A DNA stretch of 15,069 nucleotides from Cladosporium sp. IMV 00045 (GCA_001931905.2 MSJI02000164.1:2003-17071), one strand, 5' to 3'. Shown: positions 1 through 9,766, counted from the stretch's first letter. Notes: a model not told the origin generated them from the sequence alone. Made by a program: numbers and translations.

Positions 1-480
1 ACAACCGTATGGGCCGTATTTCTTATTCCCCGCCCGATCACAGCACACCTATCTACAGTATCGCCCACCCGATATCAACCCGTCGCCAAACCTCACTCCA
101 GACCATCGGCCTATCCTTCCATCCCAGCCGTGAAACTGGGCAAGCGTGCTTTTCTCCTCCCGCGCGTGCAAAGACGCCCTTTCCCCCCCATAGCGCCATG
201 GTCAACTTCGGACTGGCGTTCGACGCCTCATGCGCGGCGGGCAAGGCTATCTATCTGTCCTCGGAGAAGTGTCATGTGATTTCGATAGAACTCGCGAATT
301 CACAGCGTTTGGGAAGAGCTCCCTCGTCCACATTCGGCGTGAAAGCAAAGTTCACACACAAAAAAGCGAATCTCGATACAGTACATGTGTGATTACCTAG
401 AGAAAAAAAATAAATACCTAGAAATTAAAGTCTCAAGCTGCAGGGAGTCGAGAGACAGCACGCGCGCGCTGCGAACACCC

Positions 481-494
481 CCCACGGCCGTGGG
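481..494. repeat. 14-bp perfect palindrome
   Basis: The 14 bases cccacggccgtggg equal their own reverse complement. The palindrome sits about 30 bp before the TC microsatellite. It may be a dimer-binding site or chance; nothing else in the sequence decides this. Confidence 0.5.
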
Positions 495-518
495 CCAGCC
501 ACCAACCACCAGCTTTTG

Positions 519-522
<4 letters not shown>

Positions 523-562
<40 letters not shown>
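523..562. repeat. (TC)20 dinucleotide microsatellite
   Basis: Twenty uninterrupted TC units, read directly. On the minus strand they form a GA tract, which explains the Glu-Arg run in a spurious minus-strand frame there. Tracts of this length are usually length-polymorphic between strains and can act as promoter pyrimidine tracts in fungi. Confidence 0.97.
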
Positions 563-566
<4 letters not shown>

Positions 567-1776
567 AACCTTCGCAAAACGGACCGACCCCCGTGCCTGC
601 AGTAGTCCGCCCTAGGTTCCAACGCGCACGTGCGAAAAAAACGCTTCCAAAAACCCACTCTCCGCATTTTCCCTTCCAGTAGCTCGAGACCGTAGAGGCG
701 GCAGTAGTGCGGTAGTTGGATAGTTTTCTTTCTTCTGCTGGGCGCTAAAAGAGCGCGCTGCAGGCAGGCTCGCAGGCTAAAAAGATTGGCGAGGAGCCAG
801 AGCCATCGACGTTTCGCGACCCATATGATAGCATGTAGAAGTGCATGTAGCGTTGATCTAAGACTTGCCAGCAGCATGATAGTATACATACATGGTAGCG
901 GTGGGAGCTTAAGCGAGGCTTTTTGGCGAGGAGATGCTGGAAGATAGGAAAAATCGCAGGTTCTGCGATGGAGGAATCTACCCGCCAACGAGCGATAAGG
1001 TAGGTTTGGAGGCTTTTGGGTTCTCTAATGCTTCCCACTTTTTCCTTTTCGCACTCATGCCAGCGTGCAGATTCCAATCGAAAGAGACAAAGTGGGAGCG
1101 GCATGCGGCCTAGCGGACCGATGTGGCTTAAATCGAGACCTCTGAGGCTTTCTGCGAAAGAACGCCTTTCCATCTCTTTTCTGTAGTTCATCTGGGAAAG
1201 GACGAGATGGCGTTTTCTTTTGCTTTTATCTCTGCATGATGAAAAATTCCAATTCCCAATTCCAATTCTTTGGATCTGACACACGCTCACTCACCAGGTA
1301 GCTGTGGCTTTTTGGCTCGACGTTATCAGCCTTCTTCAGCCTTACATCTGCATGCCATGGAACACTGCCTGTCTTGATAGAGGACGAGAGGCTTGAATAG
1401 GTTCGGATGCTGAGGAGACGACTGCACGATTTGGGTCGTTCTGATGAGATAGGCCCTGCTTGAGCCACTACCCCTCTGGCCTCACCTCACGACCGAGACG
1501 GTTTCTGAGACAGAACAGGGTCAAAGATACCATGTAGAACAGAAGAAGAATGACGGGATTCGTCAACTTCCCCAACGCATACGTCAAGAAGAATCAAGAT
1601 TTGTTTCGCACATCGGGGTGGGAGGCTGGAGGGAGACACATGTGAAACGAGAACCCATGTCGCGATCCACGCGTCCATACATGTATCCCTGTTGCTGGTT
1701 TGGGGCGGAGCAGACATCCTCCATGCTGATCGCGACATATGATGAGAATGACCGTGTTCCGTGAGGAATACACATT

Positions 1777-1784
1777 TGACGTCA
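1777..1784. promoter_or_regulatory. CRE-like bZIP palindrome
   Basis: TGACGTCA is present inside a 10-bp palindrome, ttgacgtcaa (1776-1785). This is the classic full site of ATF/CREB-type bZIP factors. It lies in the gene-free left part of the window with no clear target gene, so a function is only possible. Confidence 0.3.
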
Positions 1785-2164
1785 ATTCACTGTTCTGTAC
1801 GGACGTAGTATCACAACATGGATTCAGAAGCACTCTGGGGTCTGTGATGCAATGACTGACCCCTTCTTGAACCATTCGGGTCGTTTTTCTCGATTCGTCC
1901 CATTAAGGAGAAACCTGTGAGGACATCAGGAACAAAACCGTAGTCTATGACCAGTGAAGAAAAATGGCAAGGCCTGCTTGCTGGGATTCTTTGGCTCCTT
2001 TCCAGCGAGCTTTGAGGTCTGCTGCTGGCTGTTGAAGGGCCGATGTCGTGGGTTGTGAAATCGGGTTACATGAAAAGGGACGTTGTTGTTCAATTCGGTT
2101 TTCATTCTTCCCGTCTTCCCTAGTCATGAAATGGTACATAGATAAACCTTCCAACCCTCACTCC

Positions 2165-5100
2165 CTACTTCTCCTCGTCACTCTCACTCTCACTCCCCTC
2201 ACTCCCACTCCCACTCCCACTCTCATCCTCACTATCCACCTCATCCTCCCCCTCCACAGCCCCCAATCCATAATCATCCTGAAAATCATCCAACGCCTTA
2301 CTCTCCGCCTCCCAGCCATCCTTCCGGAAATTCTCCACCAACCCCTCACTCATAATAGGCGCACACGTGACGAGCAAATTCGCCGTCTTAGGTTCAAAAA
2401 CAGGCACCATGTACTTCTGCACGGCGGCGCGGATTTGCTCTGGCGTGACGTCGCGCACGCGCGCCAGCATGCGATGGCTCCAGTCCTTGCTGATGCCGCG
2501 GATGACCTGGTTGACGAACGACAGCTCCGCGGCGGAGCTCATGGTGGGCTGCTCGTTGGCCATGCCGAGGACGATTTCGGAGATGGCGCCTTCGAGCGCG
2601 AAGCGGTCGAGTTGCAGACGGCCGCTCGCGTAGCCTGTGACCTGCTCTTTGGCCGCGCGGTAGGCTTTGTACGCGTCGGGGGAGCGCGAGATGCGGAACG
2701 TCAGCCGGCCCGTGTCGGCGCTGCGGGAGAAGTAGGTCCCGTACGCGAGGCCGGTGCCGCGGACCGCCACCCACATGGGCCCTTCGACGGCGTCCATGTA
2801 GGTTTGCGCGACGAGGAGGGCGGGCAGGTCCGGGTGCTCGTAGGTGTCGGGGCCGGAGGAGACGAGCATTGCGAAAGAGGAGTCGATGGCGCTGATGGGG
2901 ATTATGTAGGCCGCGGAGCCGGGGTGGGAGCCGATGGCGCTGAGGCAGTCTTTGCGGCTGTCGAGGGGCTCGAGGGGTTTGCTCGTGTCGAGGGTGGAGG
3001 TGAGCGTGTTCCAGGCCGACACGGGGTTAGGGAGGGTTTCGACATTGGCGGCGACTTTGATGCGGAAGTTTTCGGGGCGGTGGAGCGAGGCGCAGAGCGT
3101 GGTGAATTTGGAGATGACCTCGTCGGGGTTGTCTTTGAGGAGCTTGCGCGTGCGGCGGAGGTAAAGGGCTTTGGCGAGAGTGCTGCGAGCGCGAGAGCTG
3201 CAATTGCGGTCGAAGGCGACCATGAAGTGGGCGGCGAGGAGCATGCTGTCTCCGCTGCGCTTCTCGTCGGGGATGTCGGCCAGGATCTTGGTCAGGGAGG
3301 CGTGCAGTCTGACAGGGTCGTGGATCGCGTCGTAGAAGAGGCTGCGGATCCAGCCGATGATCTTCTGATAGCTCTCGGGCTCGGTGTCGAAGGAGATGCT
3401 CAACATCTCCGGGTTGGCATGTCCTGATTGAATGTGGTAGGAGACTGTGTCACGCTCAAGCTCGAGAACGACATCCTCGAACTCCATGCGCTTGCCATCC
3501 CTGTTGACGGGAGTGGTGAAGAAGTTCATCATGTACAGGGTGAGGAGAGGTTTGAGCTCGACTGGCACAGACTGGGTGCACATCTGAAGCTTGATGCGAA
3601 CGAAGTTTGAGGGCACATGCTCGAAGTGAATGAACAGTGGCGAATCTTTGTCGTCTTTGTCAATGATAGTTTGGATCTCGTTGTCGAGTTTGCCCATCTT
3701 CCTTGCAGAGCCGGATCGTGCGGTCACGGTACGGATGAAGTGAACCGATTCTGTGTTTGGAACAGGGAACTGCTCCAACACCGAGTCCGGAATGGGCTTG
3801 TCGTTCTCGGCCTTCGCTTGAGTCAACTTCTCCTCAAGTTCCTTCAAACCCTTCTCGCCGAGCCTCTCACGCTGCGCCTGCACGCGCGCCTTCTCGTCGT
3901 TGGTAACTTTGTCAGAAAGCTCCTTGGACGGCACACCGAGAATCGACACATGGTGAGCGTCAGAAATCCACTTGGAAAGGAAGTCTCTCCACTGCTTGTC
4001 AGTCCAGCCTTGCAGGATATCAAGCTCTTTGATGGTGGCAAGCTCTTTCAAGTCCTTTCCGTCACGACTTCCAAAGAGGTGATCCTCAATGATAGGGTCG
4101 GAGAAGAAGTCGCCGGCATTCTCGCATCTGAGCTTGACTTGTCGTCGCCAGCGGTTGATGCAGTCATGCATGTAAGCCATGTCGAATTCCTTCGCAGCGG
4201 TATCTTTGAGCAACTTGAACAAGCGCTTCTCAACTGTCTCCAACTGATCGGTCTCAACAGCGGAAAGCTCGAACCAGATCGTCATGCTCGGGCGGAACTC
4301 GGTTTGGTAGTATACGGCACTGCAAAGCTGTTCACGCTCGACAAGTGTGTTCTCCATGACCGAGATGGAGGAGCCGCACATGTAGTTCAGCAAGATCGCA
4401 AGGGCAGAGCATGCAACGTGATCTGTGCAGCTGGGACCCAAGAAGCCGACTAGAATCTCGCCCATGGACTCGTCCTCTTCGGGGAAATAGACTTTGTCGA
4501 CGGTGGTTTCTTTCAGGGGCGGCGTTTGCTTGGAGTCGACCCAGGGTCTGGTGAAATGGTCGTCAGGCTTGGGAACGTCGTTCAGAATGGTCTCTTCGAA
4601 CGTGTCGAGAATATGAAGAAGGTCCTCATGGTCAACCTCGCCGGTGAGAACCAGAGACATATTCTTAGGCTGATACATGGCCTTGTGGAATTCACGGATG
4701 CGGTCCGCAGTAAGAACTCTCAGCTGCTCCATCATGCCTCCGGTCTCGTATCTGAAGCCATCGCCTTCAGGGTAGATGAGACGCTTTGCTTGCAATGCCA
4801 TAAGCTCGCTCTGCTGGTTTTGCACTCCCTGCATCTCGGAATATACGACACCGGCATCCTGGCCTTCGCCGTTGATGTGGTGGACTTCGGTATAGCATCC
4901 GGCATCGGTGAGAGTAGGCACGATCAAGTGCTCCAGGTAGACAGGCAAGATCTGAGCAAAACCATCCCAGCCTGCGGTCTCGAGGGTATAGGCGGTATGG
5001 TCGGTGGCAGTCCATGCGTTTGTCGTCGAGTAAGCGCGGGTGGCGAGTTTGTCAAGCAGACCCTTGTAGCGGTATGAACGGGAGCCCATGAAGCAGAGAT

Positions 5101-5311
5101 GCTCCAGAGTGTGAGGCGCGCCAGAATCATCGTGGATCTCAGTGGCCAAAGCGAAATAGCCGTTCACCTTAGGACCCTTCTGGTCGACAACGACACAGCG
5201 CATGCCGGTGCGGGTTGACTCATACTGGGTGACGTTGACCGGGGCATATTCCAGTTGGAAGTTTTGGATGGTCTTAAAATGCGAGCTGTGCTGCTCTTTG
5301 GCGGCGGGCAT
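2165..5311 (-). CDS. M16 family zinc metallopeptidase (presequence-protease-like)
   Basis: Intronless gene of 1048 residues when started at the only ATG (5311-5309). Inverzincin motif H67-T-L-E70-H71 lies in GAPHTLEHLCFMGS; the likely third zinc ligand is E159 in GVVYSEMQG, matching the PreP-type spacing rather than the shorter pitrilysin one. The C-terminal half has the substrate-binding Arg/Tyr pair (R851 and Y857 in VRGTGLAYG), six apart as in PreP. Length and motifs fit yeast YOL098C-type enzymes (about 1040 residues). Such enzymes form a closing chamber and degrade short unfolded peptides. The last ~30 residues are an acidic Ser/Gly/Glu tail not needed for the fold. There is no TM segment. 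Location depends on the start: from ATG the enzyme looks cytosolic, but the frame continues upstream with a mitochondrial-targeting-like sequence. Family certain; exact subgroup and location are inference. Confidence 0.95.
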   Translation of the reverse strand: MPAAKEQHSSHFKTIQNFQLEYAPVNVTQYESTRTGMRCVVVDQKGPKVNGYFALATEIHDDSGAPHTLEHLCFMGSRSYRYKGLLDKLATRAYSTTNAWTATDHTAYTLETAGWDGFAQILPVYLEHLIVPTLTDAGCYTEVHHINGEGQDAGVVYSEMQGVQNQQSELMALQAKRLIYPEGDGFRYETGGMMEQLRVLTADRIREFHKAMYQPKNMSLVLTGEVDHEDLLHILDTFEETILNDVPKPDDHFTRPWVDSKQTPPLKETTVDKVYFPEEDESMGEILVGFLGPSCTDHVACSALAILLNYMCGSSISVMENTLVEREQLCSAVYYQTEFRPSMTIWFELSAVETDQLETVEKRLFKLLKDTAAKEFDMAYMHDCINRWRRQVKLRCENAGDFFSDPIIEDHLFGSRDGKDLKELATIKELDILQGWTDKQWRDFLSKWISDAHHVSILGVPSKELSDKVTNDEKARVQAQRERLGEKGLKELEEKLTQAKAENDKPIPDSVLEQFPVPNTESVHFIRTVTARSGSARKMGKLDNEIQTIIDKDDKDSPLFIHFEHVPSNFVRIKLQMCTQSVPVELKPLLTLYMMNFFTTPVNRDGKRMEFEDVVLELERDTVSYHIQSGHANPEMLSISFDTEPESYQKIIGWIRSLFYDAIHDPVRLHASLTKILADIPDEKRSGDSMLLAAHFMVAFDRNCSSRARSTLAKALYLRRTRKLLKDNPDEVISKFTTLCASLHRPENFRIKVAANVETLPNPVSAWNTLTSTLDTSKPLEPLDSRKDCLSAIGSHPGSAAYIIPISAIDSSFAMLVSSGPDTYEHPDLPALLVAQTYMDAVEGPMWVAVRGTGLAYGTYFSRSADTGRLTFRISRSPDAYKAYRAAKEQVTGYASGRLQLDRFALEGAISEIVLGMANEQPTMSSAAELSFVNQVIRGISKDWSHRMLARVRDVTPEQIRAAVQKYMVPVFEPKTANLLVTCAPIMSEGLVENFRKDGWEAESKALDDFQDDYGLGAVEGEDEVDSEDESGSGSGSEGSESESDEEK
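2168..2262 (-). repeat. Low-complexity acidic tail with G-quadruplex motif
   Basis: The end of the M16 peptidase coding strand is purine-rich and encodes a Glu/Asp/Ser/Gly tail (EDEVDSEDESGSGSGSEGSE and following). On the plus strand the C-runs at 2195-2198, 2204-2206, 2210-2212 and 2216-2218 are separated by 5, 3 and 3 bases. On the coding strand and in the mRNA this is a canonical four-run G-quadruplex motif about 30-50 nt before the stop codon. The motif is read directly; folding is not shown. Confidence 0.7.
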
Positions 5312-5533
5312 GGTGGAGGCGAATGTTCTGGATTGAAATGATGGCCAGGGTGTTGTGAAGGATGAGAAGGTTTGCAGACGACAGCCTCGGACTGGTGGGG
5401 CGAGAGAAGGCGCAAAAATGCGAGCAGAGCAATGCAGGGCACGTATTTTGACCTGCAGTTTGCTGCTAACCAGTAGCAAGCTTGTCGAAAATGCAAATGC
5501 TGTATAGAAATCAGTACGGTGAAAATCGACTGG
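5312..5533 (-). other. In-frame ATG-less N-terminal extension of the M16 peptidase
   Basis: Upstream of the M16 ATG the same frame stays open for 74 codons, back to a TGA at 5534-5536, without any ATG. From the TTG at 5479-5477 (an A at position -3) the 56 encoded residues contain seven Lys/Arg, no Asp or Glu, and many Ser/Thr, ending RTFAST before MPAAK. That composition is typical of a mitochondrial presequence. No minus-strand ATG in any frame occurs between 5312 and 5564. The extension could be used by near-cognate initiation, or be joined by splicing to an upstream ATG exon, or be an untranslated leader that is open by chance. Further upstream are two short uORFs (5564-5578 and 5511-5567). 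Confidence 0.45.
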
Positions 5534-5536
5534 TCA

Positions 5537-6456
5537 CTGTAAGTTTCGACTGATGGGAGTTCTTCATCGTCTCTTCATGTTCTCTTTGGAGCGTCAGCTC
5601 GCAACGTCACAGCCACCCACGCACCACCCACTTCGCGCGGGCGGACGCCATCAAAACGCCGCATGCACCTCGCTGGTAAGCAGAACAAAGCAGATCTTGA
5701 GCCATTTCACATGCAACGGCAGAGCCGAGTGGTGATACTTCAAGCAGAGTGATTCTGCAAGAGACATGCGCCATGGCGGGCAAGAGTGGGATGAATTGAT
5801 TGAGGTCAAGTAGTGAGCTGGGCGGTCACATACATAAGGCACACATGTCCGTCCTTGCATACCCCGGGAACCAGCATACCGGTGACATGAGGTAATGAGC
5901 ATCTCCTACATCCCACGAGATTGTGTGGACTTAGACAGAACGACCAATGATTGCAAATATACTGATTATTTCAGAGGTCATCTCAAACAAGTGTTTTCAT
6001 CCATTGTGTAGCATATGCACATGTATAATAAAAAAAAAAAAATGCTGGTTAAGCTTACCTTACCTGACTCTCAGGGTCGAGTGGTGAAAGGTCCGGCGAG
6101 ACGAGACGAGTTGGGATAAACGCTTCATCTCATCATATCACCACCTAATCCTCCGCATTTGCGGCACCACCCGGCAAACCGGCCTTCCTCCTGTCGCGCA
6201 TCCAAGCCTCCAAATCTCCCAATCCATTTCATTCTCCCCTGTCCTCTTGTTTCGACCTCTCCCATCAATCAATCCAGCAATAATTCCCCAAAAACCTCTT
6301 GTCAATACCATCACTAAACCGTTTGCGACCCACTCGCGACATGATCCTGTACCTACACGCGCCTACCCGCCGATAGTCGTCGCACTCGATTGCTGCGCCT
6401 GACCGAACCCGCCCGCGACCGTCATCTCCAACACACCCACGTCCTGTCGCGCAAAC
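5537..6456. promoter_or_regulatory. Divergent intergenic and promoter region (M16 peptidase / Ies1)
   Basis: The two genes point away from each other, so this segment must carry both promoters and leaders. It holds a CCAAT box (5944-5948), a run of 13 A residues (6030-6042) directly after ataat, which could be a nucleosome-excluding tract, and a CT/CA-rich stretch from about 6160 to 6340 typical of a fungal 5' leader for the plus-strand gene. No clear TATA box or further gene was found. Confidence 0.6.
6341..6376 (+). other. Upstream ORF in the Ies1 leader (11 codons)
   Basis: ATG at 6341 opens a frame encoding MILYLHAPTRR, ending with TAG at 6374-6376, 80 nt before the Ies1 start. No other ATG lies between them. 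If transcription starts upstream of 6341, ribosomes meet this start first, so it could lower Ies1 translation. Whether it is in the mRNA is not known. Confidence 0.4.
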
Positions 6457-9272
6457 ATGAGCTCTCTACAACACATCTTGTCAGCCGACCCTGACGAATC
6501 CGCCGCGTCGCCAGCAAATGCCTCGCCGCCGCCTGCATTCGCTTCTACCACCACCAAAGAAATGCCTCCTCCTCCCACCAGCCAACCCATGAAACAAGAG
6601 ATTGCCATGCCCGACACTCCCAATGCTGGCGAAAATGACACTCCAAACGAAAACGGAGACGAGCCATTGTACACTTCCACCACAACTTCCACCAGACGAA
6701 ACGCGAGCGGCAGCGTTTCCTCCGTCTATTCCGGCAACAAGATCAGGCACTTGAAGAAGGAAGATGGCATTCCTTTCTGGCGCAAAGACATCCAGTACGA
6801 TTTCTTGAGGCTTGTCTTCTACGATCAAACAAAGTGTTTCTCAAAATACAGCGATGGCTCCTCTGGCTTCACCTTTGCGGAGATCTACATCGATGCAATG
6901 GCCAAGAGCAGCAAGTGCAGCAAGATACTCAAGGAGAAGCTGTTGCAGGATACCGAAGGAGCGATCAGCATGGCCATGGTTTGCTTGTTGGTCAACGTTG
7001 GTCGCATGAACACCACCCTCAACTGTAGGCGCGCACCTTCAATGGCTTTGCCGATTAAAGAGCTAACACTGTTGCAGTCTTCCCCGAAATGCGCGCACAG
7101 CTTCGTACCTACCATTCGATTCCTGCGCTGCAAGCGCACCAAGATCCAAACGCCTACAAACAGCTTCAAGATGCACCTCGGCTGAAGTCCATCCTTAAAG
7201 GCGCAACAGAAGACGACCCTCAGCCTTCAACCCTGGAGGAAATCAAGGCCTCCAACAAGCCTCGCACAAATCCGGTCAACCTCATCTTTGTTCTGGCTCA
7301 ATTCGCCCCGAAGATCAGCGAAACACATTTCATCCCACCTAGGGATTTCTACGACCTTGTTATGAGGGGGACCTTGAGCAGCGCGAGCAGAGCGAGAGCA
7401 TTCCTCTGGCTGGTCTGGTGGTACTTGGAATCTGATTTCTCTCTCGAAGCTGCTCAAAAGAACCCGTTCGGTCCTGGACGTTATGGCGAAAATGAAGAGG
7501 GCACAGGCGTCTTGCCGCTCAAGGTCCCCAACCTTGAGAGCTTGACGGAAGAGCAGGCAGCGCAGGAGAACCTTGACACGGAAGATGAGCAGCATTTTGG
7601 TGAAGTCAAGCGGAAAGAGCGTATTGCTATCTTGGCAAGCGAACCAAGTCCAGCAATGACTGCCCTTAAAAGAGCGCGAAAGGAAAAGGGTTTGACTTCT
7701 GGAAGCGGCCAAGGGTATCGGTCTGAGGACGAGGGGAGCGAAGCAGGGTGGTACTCAAAATCTCACAGTAAGTCTGCGAGCAGAGCATGTCAAGGAGCGT
7801 TTTGCTGATAATCTTTTACAGTCACATCTGCAGCACGCCATGCCGTAGGCGCTGATGGCGACAGCGTGCACACGAAGTCTCCCTCGCCTGCAATTGGCCG
7901 TGGTTTCCAAGCAGTGAATTCTGCGACTAAACATCCCGCGGACATGCGCATCAACACATTACTCAACAACGAAGATGCCTCGCAAGATGGGTCCCCCGCG
8001 AATTCGACGCCTGTGCCCATCAAAAAGGGCCCTGGCCGTGGCAATTGGCGACGAAACAAGAAGACCGAGGGGTCCCCCGCCGCTGGACGCGACAGCTCTC
8101 ACCACGTACCCCTCCTCCCCAACAACGGCTCAATGTTCGTCAACGAAACCCCCGGCATCCCTGCGACACCAGGCTCAGGCTACTCCAACGCCTTCGGCCA
8201 AGGCTCCCCAGGACGCGGCGGGCAGTCGATCGCCTTCCAACCCCCTCACACCGGCGACCACGTCCCGACGCCCTCCTACCAAGCGCAGAAACGCCACCGC
8301 GGCGTGACCCAGCACCAAAACGCCCTCATCAACCACCGCCGCCAGCAGATCGACTACACGCTCGACCGGCGCATCCGCAAAATCCACCTCCGCGCCCGCG
8401 ACAAGCGCGAGGAGGAAGGGTCCTTCTTCCGCGCCTGGAAGCGCATCAAACTCATGCCCTCCGACTACGACTCGGAAGAAGAAACGATCAAATGCCGCAA
8501 AACCCGCGACCGCCCGGCCGACAGAGGAGGCGAAGAAGACGAGAACGTCGAGCGCTCCTCCCGCCGCCCCGCGAAAAAGGACTCTTCCAACGCCGCCGTC
8601 GCCGCCGCCGCCGCAGCAGCAGCAGCAGCCGACGAGCCCGCGCGCTCGATGCTAGCGGGCTTCGTGCGCGTCGAAGGCACCGAACCCTCCGACCTCGGCG
8701 AGGAGGCGAAATCTCTCGCGCGCTCGCTGCGCTTATGCTCCCGCCGCCTCGACCGGTGGCAGGAAGCGCCCAACCCGGGCGAGGCGGTGCTGCGCTGTCG
8801 TGAAAGGCAGGCGAACGGGCTGCTGTACGCTCCGCGGATTTGGGAGGATGGGCCCGATGAGGATGATGCGCCTCCGCCGCCTCCGCCTGTGATGATCACG
8901 CCAGCTGTGGCGGGGAGGAAGGGCGCAGGCAGGGGGAGGAAGAGTGCTGGGAGGGGGAGGGGGAAGGGTCGCGTGGCGAGGTTGGCGGTGCCCACGGAGG
9001 TGGAGGATGATGTTGATGTCGATGTTACGATGGAGGAGGATGGCGGGGAGGGTGATGAGGGTGGGGTTGAAGGGGATGGGGCCGGTGGTGCGCCGCCGGA
9101 TTTGGACGAGGAGGATAGGGAGTTGTTGGGTGAGGTTGATGCTGATGAGAGTGAGGGTGAGGGTGAGGGGGAGGGGGAGGATGGTGAACAGGATCAGGAT
9201 GGCGAGCAGGATCAGGATGGCGATCAGGATGGCGATCAGGAGGATGAGGATGAGACTATGGCTGACGAGTAG
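6457..9272 (+). CDS. INO80 chromatin-remodelling complex subunit Ies1-like protein
   Basis: Three exons (6457-7024, 7078-7767, 7822-9272) join in frame to 902 residues. INO80 slides nucleosomes and exchanges histones in the nucleus; Ies1 is a fungal-specific accessory subunit. Residues 1-95 are Ser/Thr/Pro-rich and disordered. Residues ~96-320 form the conserved part, starting IRHLKKEDGIPFWRKDIQYDF, crossing the first junction as TTLNFFPEMRAQLRTYHS, and including FLWLVWWYLESDFSLEAA. A basic helical stretch near 585-635 (RRQQIDYTLDRRIRKIHLRA) is followed by a 10-Ala run (~681-690), a GRK/GRGR basic segment (~784-805, loosely AT-hook-like) and a ~90-residue Asp/Glu tail. Start: first ATG after a CA-rich leader, context caaacATGA. 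Family assignment rests on remembered similarity of the conserved block; the tail is probably lineage-specific. Confidence 0.85.
7025..7077 (+). other. Intron 1 of the Ies1-like gene (53 nt)
   Basis: Donor GTAGGC, branch site GCTAAC at 7062-7067, acceptor TTGCAG. Splicing after the first base of a codon restores LNFFPEMRAQ across the junction; without splicing the frame ends early. Confidence 0.93.
7768..7821 (+). other. Intron 2 of the Ies1-like gene (54 nt)
   Basis: Donor GTAAGT, weak branch (gctgat near 7804-7809), acceptor TTACAG. Splicing gives YSKSHITSAARHAVGAD and opens the long third exon. A second AG 12 nt downstream (ctgcag) would drop four residues in frame, so minor alternative acceptor use is possible. 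Confidence 0.88.
8925..9180 (+). repeat. G-rich coding segment with two G-quadruplex motifs
   Basis: Within the third Ies1 exon the coding strand becomes strongly G-rich. Four G-runs at 8949-8951, 8953-8957, 8959-8963 and 8966-8968 form one canonical quadruplex motif; runs at 9155-9157, 9161-9163, 9167-9171 and 9173-9177 form another. They encode the GRGRGK basic patch and the EGEGEGEG tract. Seen directly; folding is not shown. Confidence 0.75.
9186..9240 (+). repeat. Short tandem repeat coding for Glu/Gln/Asp/Gly tail
   Basis: Two 18-bp units (gaacaggatcaggatggc, gagcaggatcaggatggc) at 9186-9203 and 9204-9221 are followed by 12-bp derivatives (gatcaggatggc). They encode EQDQDG, EQDQDG, DQDG and DQE. 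In-frame repeat-length change would alter only tail length. Confidence 0.9.
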
Positions 9273-9740
9273 TAGTGGTAGTGGAAGAAGTGGCTTGTGG
9301 AAAGAAAGCCTCTTGTGGCGGATCGATTTGTGTGGTTGTTTAAGGTACCTATGAAAGAAGCCGAAAAAAAGTCCTTACCTTTCTTCATCAACCTGTACAT
9401 GTTTCGTCTCATCCCTTTTGACTTCTCGTCCCAGCATGGTAGACGACCATTTCCCTACATTCAAAAGAGTCTCCTACCTAAATCTAGAGATAACACCAAA
9501 CGTCACGCAAGAACCACTCAAAGAAATTGAACGTAATCTGCACATTCAGAACACTGCAAAATGGCCAATACAACATCATTTCCTCACGATTGAATGCGAT
9601 AGCAGTCGAGTAACGAAAACCCAGCAAGTGTCGATCAGTGATGTTGATCTGTAATAATAAAACGCAAGCGAGAGCACAGAGGGCAAGCCACCAACACAAA
9701 GCTCCCCAGATCCAACACAGCGCCGACTTGCGAACTTCAG

Positions 9741-9766
9741 CTTCAAACACCAACTTCAAACACCAA
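9741..9766. repeat. 13-bp direct tandem repeat, two copies
   Basis: The unit cttcaaacaccaa occurs twice back to back without a mismatch (9741-9753, 9754-9766). Probably a recent replication-slippage event. Confidence 0.9.

Larger units (their letters stand above)
1..2164. other. Intergenic region, no supported gene
   Basis: This 2.1-kb stretch lies beyond the 3' end of the M16 peptidase gene. Several short open frames exist on both strands, but none resembles a known family and most begin at non-ATG codons. A 127-codon plus-strand frame (9-392) begins with ATG and is also open to the left edge, so it could be the last exon of a gene outside the window; its Ser/Pro-rich translation is unremarkable and I do not call it. 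The region also holds a 14-bp perfect palindrome at 481-494, the (TC)20 tract at 523-562, an AATTCC-type short repeat near 1244-1268, and a CRE-like palindrome at 1777-1784. Confidence 0.6.

Noticed and set aside
9..392. 127-codon plus-strand frame open to the left edge
   Set aside because: Could be a terminal exon of a gene outside the window, but there is no family resemblance or splice acceptor that supports it.
425..988. 187-codon minus-strand frame with a Glu-Arg run
   Set aside because: The ER run is the translated TC microsatellite; the rest is not protein-like.
2048..3427. 459-codon plus-strand frame, and similar long frames at 3617-4453 and 4526-5077
   Set aside because: They lie antisense to the M16 peptidase, which has full family motifs. 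The translations are low in complexity and resemble nothing; they arise from the codon bias of the real gene.
8045..8995. Arg/Pro-rich frame at 8045-8803 (+) and Ser/Ala-rich frame at 8465-8995 (-)
   Set aside because: Out-of-frame and antisense shadows of the GC-rich third exon of the Ies1-like gene.
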